Below the pieces are notes generated by a model that was not told the DNA's origin, ran no database searches, and worked only from the letters and a program-made list of their open reading frames with translations. From a virus, in IMG/VR virus record IMGVR_UViG_3300036985_001022, positions 1 through 21,685 of that record: a DNA stretch of 21,685 nucleotides; one strand, 5' to 3'. Numbering within the stretch: position 1 is the first letter of the stretch; the number at the start of each line of letters is the position of its first letter. Positions 17,065 to 21,685 of the stretch are shown here, in pieces. A program made the position numbers and the translations under genes.

Positions 17065-17624
17065 AGCTTTACTGTTATTTGATGGTCATAAATCCTATAA
17101 AGTAATTGCCCATCAACATCAAACTCATATTCACTATCAGGTTGGAAGCATACTATATCACGCTCATTTACCCCCTTATCTAATAAATATTGACTTGGAT
17201 ATACCATCTCTCCCATAAGAGGTTCATCTTTAAATGGTTTAAATATATAAGACTCAATAACAGGAACAGGTTTTACAAAACAAAATCTGTCATGCGAATT
17301 CCATTTCCCATCTTGCTTATAAAGAAAAAACTGGTCAGGTTCAATAAAAAAGTAATCATCTCTAAAGAAAGATTTTCCACTTCTTCGTTTACCTCTTACA
17401 TCATTATAGAACTTGAATACGTTATGATGTACTAATAACGTATCTCCGGGCTTAATTCTGCCCTTATATGCCAATGGAAGCTCTATAACCTCAGCAAACC
17501 TATTTGAAGCTTTGTGGTCTTCTTCTGATGTGCTTGTGATTATTTGTATACCAGCTATTTCTTTTGTGTTGCTATATCGCTTTCCTTCTATTGGCTTTGC
17601 TATAAAATAAAATGGGGACCTCAT
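17061..17624 (-). CDS. Co-chaperonin with two fused GroES-like domains
   Basis: The 187-aa protein reads as two GroES domains in tandem. Copy 1 (about 4-102) has FYFIAKPIEG at the start, AGIQIIT in the mobile-loop position of GroES (GGIVLT), FAEVIELP, IKPGDTLLVHH (GroES: VKVGDIVIF) and ends DYFFIEPDQFFLY. Copy 2 (about 111-187) starts HDRFCFVKPV (GroES: HDRVIVKR), has GEMVYPSQYL, GVNERDIVCFQP and ends GQLLYRIYDHQITVKL, like the GroES end EEVLIMSESDILAIV. GroES is about 97 aa, so the length fits two copies. Such fusion is known in plant Cpn20. It probably caps host GroEL to fold phage proteins, as T4 gp31 does. Its start overlaps the stop of the 77-aa gene by one base (TAATG). Assignment is by eye. 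Confidence 0.72.
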   Translation of the reverse strand: MRSPFYFIAKPIEGKRYSNTKEIAGIQIITSTSEEDHKASNRFAEVIELPLAYKGRIKPGDTLLVHHNVFKFYNDVRGKRRSGKSFFRDDYFFIEPDQFFLYKQDGKWNSHDRFCFVKPVPVIESYIFKPFKDEPLMGEMVYPSQYLLDKGVNERDIVCFQPDSEYEFDVDGQLLYRIYDHQITVKL

Positions 17625-17857
17625 TAATAATTGATGTTATATTCAATTGATATCGGTATCGTTTGATTAAATTCTTTCCAAATAACAATCTCTTTTTTTT
17701 CGTTGATTATATAAATCATAATAGATTGCTTCTCAGAATTGTATTTAATCAAATGAATAGTATTAGTCCCGTCAAGTACAGCTTGACCAACAATATAATG
17801 CATAGCCCCACCCTTATAGTCGGGACCAACGGCTATCTTTCTGATATCCAAAGTCAT
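17624..17857 (-). CDS. Small unknown protein with a conserved-looking core
   Basis: The 77-aa protein has a motif-like N-terminus (KIAVGPDYKGGAMHYIVGQ), a beta-rich centre (IHLIKYNSEKQSIMIYIINE) and the ending FNQTIPISIEYNINY. From memory, similar short proteins occur in other Bacteroidota phages near the packaging genes. No signal peptide, TM helix or catalytic motif is visible. A small beta-sheet or barrel fold is likely from the strand pattern. It is joined to the co-chaperonin by a TAATG overlap, so the two are translated together. The leader upstream contains three TCAAA units before the ATG. Function unknown. Confidence 0.75.
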   Translation of the reverse strand: MTLDIRKIAVGPDYKGGAMHYIVGQAVLDGTNTIHLIKYNSEKQSIMIYIINEKKEIVIWKEFNQTIPISIEYNINY

Positions 17858-17886
17858 TTGATTTGATTTGATTTTATTTAATTTAA
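17858..17886 (-). promoter_or_regulatory. A/T-rich leader with three TCAAA units
   Basis: The minus strand reads TTAAATTAAATAAAA then TCAAATCAAATCAA and ATG. No Shine-Dalgarno is seen. The same AAATTAAAT...CAAATG pattern precedes the 249-aa (8957-8980) and scaffold (11606-11625) genes and, less exactly, the 97-aa gene (18776-18792). It probably serves as a ribosome landing site of the Bacteroidota type. Confidence 0.5.
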
Positions 17887-18495
17887 TTAGGTAAGCTTCC
17901 AGATATTTACTTCAGCAGAAGGTACAGCACTCCAACCACTAGTGTTGGTGTGTGGGGACAATCCACCAAAATTAACACCTGATGCATCCCTCATAATTTG
18001 GAATTCTACTGTAGTCCCAACAGTGGTAATGGTTATTGGCATTGTTATCTCGTAAGGGACACTAACCCCAGTTGTATCTAAATGGACACCTTTTACAGAA
18101 CCTGATTGAACTCCTCCAACTAAAAATCTAAACAGAAGAACAGCTACCCCCCCAGAAGACCCTTGACGTTCAATATTCCCAAATCCATTTAAAAGATAAG
18201 TTCCTACTTGATTGAATGTAATGGTTCCACTTGAATCAATCATCACAGCATCAGTTGATATTCCTTGTGCTGCTCCGAATGAAACTTGTAAAGCTACTCC
18301 CAAACTACTTGGAGCTTGAGTAATGGTAGATGTCCCTGTTAATACTTTTACATATTGGGTGTTCTCATTAATAAGAGCTCCTACTTGACCTAACGTATAA
18401 TTCTTGGTATTGTTTGAATCTGCCGTATCAGTCCCAATAAGTTTATCACTTAAAGACGGAGTGTTATCGGTGCTGTAACTACTAATCTTTGCCAT
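17887..18495 (-). CDS. Head- or tail-fibre-like protein with a C-terminal jelly-roll domain
   Basis: This 202-aa protein begins with a phage anchor-like segment, ISSYSTDNTPSLSDKLIGTD followed by NNTKNYTLGQVGALI, that I recognise from head-fibre and tail-fibre N-termini. The rest (about 50-202) is a beta-sandwich pattern with GTITFNQVGTYLLNGFGNIE, VAVLLFRFLVGGVQSG and TVEFQIMRDASGVNFG, like C1q/TNF-type jelly rolls. The end is SAEVNIWKLT. It probably trimerises on the virion surface and binds the host or extra-cellular glycans. It overlaps the coiled-coil gene upstream by 14 bases. Small size favours a head fibre or tip protein over a long tail fibre. Role inferred. Confidence 0.65.
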   Translation of the reverse strand: MAKISSYSTDNTPSLSDKLIGTDTADSNNTKNYTLGQVGALINENTQYVKVLTGTSTITQAPSSLGVALQVSFGAAQGISTDAVMIDSSGTITFNQVGTYLLNGFGNIERQGSSGGVAVLLFRFLVGGVQSGSVKGVHLDTTGVSVPYEITMPITITTVGTTVEFQIMRDASGVNFGGLSPHTNTSGWSAVPSAEVNIWKLT

Positions 18496-18775
18496 ATTTT
18501 ATTAATTCTATTTCTTTTTCTTTGTAGGTAATATCTCCTGTCTTCATATTGATAATAGCATCTTCTCCATACTTCTCAATCATCTGCTTTTCCTGAATTG
18601 CAAAAACCTCACGGATATTGTTTATCCTCTTTAAGATTTCATACTTTTCAAGTTCAATATCTCCAAGAGACATTTTTAATTTTTGGAACTCAGAATTCAT
18701 ATTCTGCATAGTTGCCAACTCATCTTGTGTTACAACATTTTTAATTTTGTTGTTTCTTTCTACTTTTAGTGCCAT
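18482..18775 (-). CDS. Small coiled-coil phage protein
   Basis: The 97-aa protein is helical with heptad-like spacing over most of its length (MNSEFQKLKMSLGDIELEKY; ILKRINNIREVFAIQEKQMI). It ends in a short ordered part with YGEDAIINMKTGDITYKEKE. The YGED...N..TG pattern recalls small coiled-coil proteins found in many tailed phages without known function. There is no signal peptide, TM helix or cysteine. It lies between the spanin and the fibre gene and overlaps the fibre by 14 bases, so it may be a fibre chaperone or a structural linker. Function unknown. Confidence 0.7.
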   Translation of the reverse strand: MALKVERNNKIKNVVTQDELATMQNMNSEFQKLKMSLGDIELEKYEILKRINNIREVFAIQEKQMIEKYGEDAIINMKTGDITYKEKEIELIKYGKD

Positions 18776-18785
18776 GTTATTTAAT

Positions 18786-19181
18786 TTAATTTAAAATTCT
18801 AGATATAATTATTCCCAGTATGAGAGATAACAGTACAAATATAAGCCACTTATTTAACTTTTCCTCTACGTATATAATATGTGGCTTAGGCGTAATGGTT
18901 CTAGTCTTAATTATAGTCTTAGGAGATTGAGATATAATCGTCTTTATCAAGTCTTTAACTCGAATTATTTTCACTTTAACACCATTGGTATCAATAACGA
19001 TTGTATCTATTTGTCTTGTTATAACAGACTTCTCAACATAAAATGAATCTCTAACTTTAATAGTATCTGATAACGTAATTGTATCAACCTTACAAATAGA
19101 TGGATTCTTTTTGCAAGCTTGCTTGATATGCCATTCAGCAGAGCAAGACGATATCAATAATATTAAAAATAAATATCTCAT
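18786..19181 (-). CDS. Unimolecular spanin (u-spanin) candidate
   Basis: The 131-aa protein starts with a lipoprotein signal (MRYLFLILLISSC) whose lipobox ISSC predicts lipidation at C13. It ends with a TM helix (WLIFVLLSLILGIIISRIL, about 112-130). The periplasmic part between them is Thr/Ile-rich and beta-like (VDTITLSDTIKVRDSFYVEK; IVIDTNGVKVKIIRVKD). A lipid anchor for the outer membrane at one end and an inner-membrane helix at the other is the design of T1 gp11-type u-spanins, which span the periplasm and fuse the membranes in the last lysis step. It overlaps the holin candidate by 4 bases and follows the endolysin. Two extra cysteines (C23, C30) are near the lipid anchor. Confidence 0.72.
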   Translation of the reverse strand: MRYLFLILLISSCSAEWHIKQACKKNPSICKVDTITLSDTIKVRDSFYVEKSVITRQIDTIVIDTNGVKVKIIRVKDLIKTIISQSPKTIIKTRTITPKPHIIYVEEKLNKWLIFVLLSLILGIIISRILN

Positions 19182-19420
19182 TTATTATTTGTGTATTTAT
19201 CTACTGACGTGAAACCTAAAGACAAAATTACAATCCATTCTATTGACTTAATAAGGTCAGCACTTAATGTAATTTCGTATTCAGATTTTGCATTAAATAT
19301 TAAAGTCCAAAAAAGAATAATAGCACCAATGATTCCTACGAATCTTTTAGAACTCCATTCCCCTTTGTCTCCTTTAAATAATTGGGATACGCTTAAAATC
19401 TTTTTAATTATAGTAATCAC
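19178..19420 (-). CDS. Holin candidate with two TM helices
   Basis: The 80-aa protein has two predicted TM helices, RFVGIIGAIILFWTLIF (about 27-43) and IKSIEWIVILSLGF (about 57-70), with a charged N-terminal part (KGDKGEWSSKR) and a short polar C-terminus. Size, two helices and the place between an M15 endolysin and a spanin fit a phage holin, which makes the inner-membrane holes that release or activate the endolysin. It overlaps the endolysin stop and the spanin start by 4 bases each, so the three are translated as a set. No dual start is obvious. Confidence 0.7.
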   Translation of the reverse strand: MITIIKKILSVSQLFKGDKGEWSSKRFVGIIGAIILFWTLIFNAKSEYEITLSADLIKSIEWIVILSLGFTSVDKYTNNK

Positions 19421-19917
19421 TTCTTGTTAGCTTTAACAGGTTTCTCAGTTTTCTCAGTTTTAGGGGCAGCCATAGGTACGTATACTGTTTTCCCATGTTG
19501 TCTTACTGCTTGCAACATTTGCTTTCTATTACGAATAGAAGAAAAAGAAACGTGAACCCATTCAGGATTCTCATTGCTACCAAATTCCCAAATCAATTGG
19601 TCAAACTCAATATTCTCAGCAATAGCTTTGAATACTTCAGCATTATTCATGTCCATAGAAATATCAGCAGCTTGACCTAATACATGTTGGCTACTAAGTG
19701 CTCCACCAATATATGAATTTAATTGACCACTTCTATACCCACTTGAAATAATAATTGGTTTTTTAATGATTGCTCTCAATGGTTCAAGAACATTCTCGCA
19801 TAAAGCTTTTAAGTTATTAATTACTTTTTCATCATAAGGGGTATTATCAATACCTCTTTTTTTTGCAGTAAGACTATCAGTCATTTCATGCAATTTAAAA
19901 TTTTCAGTTAAATTCAT
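19417..19917 (-). CDS. Endolysin, M15-family peptidase
   Basis: The 166-aa protein has the M15 zinc peptidase signature: SSQHVLGQAADIS with H78 and D85 as zinc ligands, and PEWVHVSF with H122 as the third. ISSGYRSGQLNS (57-68) is the family's substrate-loop motif. The fold covers about residues 1-145; the end is a Lys/Pro/Ala-rich tail with repeated TEK units. It probably cuts the peptide part of peptidoglycan (D-Ala-D-Ala or L-Ala-D-Glu type). No signal peptide is seen, so release needs the holin. It overlaps the 48-aa gene upstream by 4 bases and the holin downstream by 4. Confidence 0.88.
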   Translation of the reverse strand: MNLTENFKLHEMTDSLTAKKRGIDNTPYDEKVINNLKALCENVLEPLRAIIKKPIIISSGYRSGQLNSYIGGALSSQHVLGQAADISMDMNNAEVFKAIAENIEFDQLIWEFGSNENPEWVHVSFSSIRNRKQMLQAVRQHGKTVYVPMAAPKTEKTEKPVKANKK

Positions 19918-20060
19918 TTTCCTTGTCCTTTATATAGTTTTGAATAATTTTTACTTTGTTTCATATTGCTAACTTTTGTTTTAGCATGAATCCCCGGTCT
20001 ACTTACTTTTGGTTTTTGTTTTAATTTTACTTCAACCTTTGATGAGTTTATTTTTGCCAT
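19914..20060 (-). CDS. Unrecognised 48-aa basic protein
   Basis: A 49-codon frame including stop fills the gap between the thioredoxin-like and endolysin genes. It starts MAKINSSKVEVKLKQKPKVS and continues RPGIHAKTKVSNMKQSKNYS, ending KLYKGQGK. Its start shares one base with the upstream stop (TAATG), and its stop overlaps the endolysin start (ATGA), which supports it strongly. It is very basic, with 14 Lys and no acidic residue but one Glu. The RPGIHAKTK and SKNY..YKGQGK patterns recall tiny proteins in other Bacteroidota phages. Nucleic-acid or envelope binding is possible. Function unknown. Confidence 0.75.
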   Translation of the reverse strand: MAKINSSKVEVKLKQKPKVSRPGIHAKTKVSNMKQSKNYSKLYKGQGK

Positions 20061-20419
20061 TATTTTAATATTTTATTTTGTGGTTCAATAATAGACATAT
20101 TTAAACCACCATCAACTCTGCCAATTTCTTTCCCCTCTAGGAAAACTATAACAGTTGGGACTGTAGTTATTTTCATTTTACTTTTTAACTCAGGGAATTT
20201 ATCTAAAGACATATAGTAGTATTTCACTCCAGCCATTGGAACCCACTTATATGTATTTTGTTTATTCCAGTCGTAATTAAATTGAACTACAACTTTACCT
20301 TTGCTAATATCAGGTTGCCCTGATTGAGTTGGTTGAGTTGGTTGAGGTGCATAATGGTGAATTAGCGATGCCGTTGCTAACATAATTGCACTTGAGATGG
20401 CTAAAATAGTAATTTTCAT
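20060..20419 (-). CDS. Exported thioredoxin-fold protein without redox cysteines
   Basis: The 119-aa protein begins with a hydrophobic export or anchor segment (MKITILAISSAIMLATASL) and a PQPTQPTQ linker. A thioredoxin fold follows: KVVVQFNYDW, then TTVPTVIVFLEGKEIGRVDG with the cis-Pro at P88. The active-site position after Trp51 reads NKQN instead of CGPC, and the whole protein has no cysteine, so it cannot do disulfide exchange. It likely acts as a binding or scaffold protein in the periplasm. It overlaps the TM coiled-coil gene by 4 bases and is joined to the 48-aa gene by TAATG. It lies in the lysis cluster, so a role in lysis control or superinfection is possible but inferred. Confidence 0.72.
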   Translation of the reverse strand: MKITILAISSAIMLATASLIHHYAPQPTQPTQSGQPDISKGKVVVQFNYDWNKQNTYKWVPMAGVKYYYMSLDKFPELKSKMKITTVPTVIVFLEGKEIGRVDGGLNMSIIEPQNKILK

Positions 20420-20688
20420 TTCATTAATTTTTCTTCAATTTTTTCAAGACGTTGGTCAAGTTTATCTACTTTCTTGTCAATATTGTCTACCGTTGCTCTG
20501 AGCAATTCATCTTTTAACTTGTATTCCTCAGCTGTAACAGCAGCTTTAGGAAGTTGTTTAGCTTCTTCAATATCTGAAGATAACTTATAGTATACTCCCA
20601 TTGTACTAACAACTCCTGCAATAATAACAATTAAAAATTCAAGATTAATGTTAAATTTAGTCGATTTATTTATTTCTATTGGTTCCAT
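20416..20688 (-). CDS. Membrane-anchored coiled-coil protein
   Basis: The 90-aa protein has one TM helix near the N-terminus (LEFLIVIIAGVVSTMGVYY, about 16-34) and a C-terminal coiled coil (LRATVDNIDKKVDKLDQRLE, then KIEEKLMK). This resembles XhlA-type or i-spanin-like proteins that work with holins at the inner membrane. No lipobox is present. It overlaps the thioredoxin-like gene by 4 bases and lies in the lysis region. It may be an accessory holin or lysis regulator; a tail-associated role is an alternative. Confidence 0.7.
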   Translation of the reverse strand: MEPIEINKSTKFNINLEFLIVIIAGVVSTMGVYYKLSSDIEEAKQLPKAAVTAEEYKLKDELLRATVDNIDKKVDKLDQRLEKIEEKLMK

Positions 20689-20689
20689 T

Positions 20690-20899
20690 TCACGGTATAT
20701 TATTAGGGATAGGGGTAAACTCTATTTCTTGTAAAAGAATTAATTGGTCATGGATAGCTTCAAATGCTGGGTCTGTTAAGACATTTAATCCAACAATCCA
20801 TTTATCAGCTCCGTCTTTAACAAATTCTAGTCTAGATAAACCATTTGTATAAAGATTTAATGCTTGATATTGTTCGGGGGTAGGAGTTAGTACTATCAT
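20690..20899 (-). CDS. Small unknown phage protein
   Basis: This 69-aa protein reads MIVLTPTPEQYQALNLYTNG, then LSRLEFVKDGADKWIVGLNV and a helical end LILLQEIEFTPIPNNIP. It has a mixed beta/alpha pattern and no TM helix or cysteine. It overlaps the tail protein upstream by 4 bases and is one base from the coiled-coil gene. Small proteins of this kind follow tail genes in other Bacteroidota phages, from memory. Function unknown. Confidence 0.75.
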   Translation of the reverse strand: MIVLTPTPEQYQALNLYTNGLSRLEFVKDGADKWIVGLNVLTDPAFEAIHDQLILLQEIEFTPIPNNIP

Positions 20900-21685
20900 A
20901 ATGAAGCAATATAGTTTGTTAATGCAGTTCTAAAATTAGCTACTTCAGTTGGAGTTAATCCTGCTCCCCAGAAATCTGCTTTAAATGAAACACTTGAAGG
21001 GGCATGCCATTGTGGTGCTGGAACACCTCTTGCCATAATATAGATTGCAGATGATGAAGGTGTACTACTTGGAAAAGTTGTAAAACTTTCAACAACGCTA
21101 TCTCTATAAATACGAACATCTGTATTAGATACACGAGTAACTGCTCTAAACGCAGCGTTTAAAATACTAATATTAATAGCACTACTATTATTTGAATAAT
21201 ATCCTTCATATCCTCCACCTACCCAAGTATTAATTATATTGTAAGGATTACTTCCTCCTCCATGATATCCAGTATTTGATGGTGGATTTGTAGTATTAGT
21301 TAACACTCCATGGAAAATAGAGTTTTGAGTTGCCTGAGTTGCTGCTGTTATATTCCAATGAGGGTCTATATAAGCACTAGAACCATTACCTGAATATCCT
21401 ACATTAGAAGTAAAAGTAGGGCTATTTACAGCTTCATGCGTAGTTAGTCTTATCCAATCCACTAATGCAAAACTTGCACTACCATCCGTTTGGAAAATAG
21501 ACAAAGAATCCAATTTCACCCATAATCCAGCAGCTTTTAAGTCTACTACAAATTGATTTGATTTTGTTTGTTGTCCTGAACTTGGAAGAGTATACCCCAA
21601 AGATGTAGCATAATTAAGAACTGCTTGATAAGAAGTATCAAGACCTGCTGTTGTTACGGTAATCGTATTGCTATAACCTGTTATC
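20896..21685 (-). CDS. Tail or adhesin-type protein, C-terminal part (runs off the window)
   Basis: The frame is open from the right edge, so the true start lies outside; 262 codons before the stop are visible. The segment upstream of the first alternative start (a TTG at 21600) reads ITVTTAGLDTSYQAVLNYA and clearly continues the protein. Visible parts include SLGYTLPSSGQQTKSN, DLKAAGLWVKLDSLSIFQTD and a Gly/Ser/Asn/Thr-rich beta region, closing with GLTPTEVANFRTALTNYIAS. The pattern LWVKLD...FQTDGS..FALVDW recalls C-terminal domains of Bacteroidota phage tail proteins, perhaps with a lectin-like fold. It probably belongs to a tail or fibre and touches the host surface. Role inferred. Confidence 0.75.
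   Translation of the reverse strand, partial: ITGYSNTITVTTAGLDTSYQAVLNYATSLGYTLPSSGQQTKSNQFVVDLKAAGLWVKLDSLSIFQTDGSASFALVDWIRLTTHEAVNSPTFTSNVGYSGNGSSAYIDPHWNITAATQATQNSIFHGVLTNTTNPPSNTGYHGGGSNPYNIINTWVGGGYEGYYSNNSSAINISILNAAFRAVTRVSNTDVRIYRDSVVESFTTFPSSTPSSSAIYIMARGVPAPQWHAPSSVSFKADFWGAGLTPTEVANFRTALTNYIASL

Larger units (their letters stand above)
1..21685 (-). mobile_element. Late-gene region of a Bacteroidota tailed phage, probably crAss-like
   Basis: The whole window reads as one phage segment: terminase, portal, scaffold candidate, capsid protein, ring proteins, tail protein and lysis genes, all on the minus strand and closely packed. Promoter-like TAnnTTTG boxes and A/T-rich leaders fit a Bacteroidota host. 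Large TerL and portal proteins and paired ring proteins beside a giant P22-gp10-like protein fit the virion block of crAss-like podoviruses. No integrase, repressor, attachment site or flanking bacterial gene is visible, so it cannot be decided here whether the phage is free or integrated. Confidence 0.85.

Noticed and set aside
20896-21600. Complete 234-aa gene starting at 21600
   Set aside because: The codon at 21600-21598 is TTG, and the frame is open upstream to the window edge with protein-like sequence, so the gene is partial.
1-21685. CRISPR array, tRNA genes, insertion sequence, diversity-generating retroelement or integrase
   Set aside because: No repeat-spacer pattern, tRNA-like cloverleaf, transposase, reverse transcriptase or integrase was seen on reading either strand; a tRNAscan or profile search was not possible.

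Overview
The window is a stretch of the structural, packaging and lysis region of a tailed double-stranded DNA phage. All credible genes lie on the minus strand, so transcription runs from high to low coordinates. The DNA is AT-rich, genes are tightly packed with many 1-4 base stop/start overlaps, and gene starts have A/T-rich leaders rather than clear Shine-Dalgarno sites. Two gaps carry TAnnTTTG boxes of the Bacteroidota promoter type. Together with a very long terminase (749 aa), a very long portal (811 aa), a HK97-type capsid protein with an inserted beta domain, two ring/tubular proteins and a giant P22-gp10-like tail protein, this points to a podovirus of Bacteroidota, probably crAss-like (Crassvirales) or a close relative. 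The family assignment rests on remembered similarity and gene order, not on a search.

Layout in transcription order. (1) 21685-20690: the end of a tail or adhesin-type protein that runs off the window, then a 69-aa unknown protein. (2) 20688-18786: envelope and lysis genes. These are a membrane-anchored coiled coil, a thioredoxin-fold protein whose CxxC is replaced by NKQN, an unrecognised 48-aa basic protein, an M15 peptidase endolysin, a two-TM holin candidate, and a protein with a lipobox at one end and a TM helix at the other, which is the architecture of a unimolecular spanin. (3) 18775-17624: a 97-aa coiled coil, a head-fibre-like jelly-roll protein and a 77-aa unknown. (4) 17624-11654: an apparent co-chaperonin made of two fused GroES-like domains, a 2-oxoglutarate/Fe(II) dioxygenase, a candidate small terminase, the large terminase and the portal. 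(5) 11635-8983: a promoter-like box, scaffold candidate, major capsid protein and a strong terminator. (6) 8956-1: a conserved-looking 249-aa unknown, a terminator followed by a promoter-like box, two ring/tail-tubular proteins, the 1903-aa tail stabilisation/muzzle protein, and the start of another tail gene that leaves the window.

The genes make one late programme: build a prohead (scaffold, capsid protein, portal), pack DNA (terminase), attach the short tail (ring proteins, giant tail protein, fibres) and lyse the cell (endolysin, holin, spanin). The tandem-GroES protein and the oxygenase next to the terminase could help virion proteins fold or modify them. Terminators on either side of the 249-aa gene and promoter-like boxes before the scaffold and the ring genes suggest that capsid and tail genes are dosed separately.

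The main points for follow-up are the double-GroES co-chaperonin, the oxygenase beside it, an 18-bp inverted repeat found three times (twice just after stop codons, once inside the terminase gene), the unimolecular spanin, and the cysteine-less thioredoxin. No tRNA, CRISPR array, insertion sequence or integrase was seen, and no stretch over 300 bases lacks a gene.
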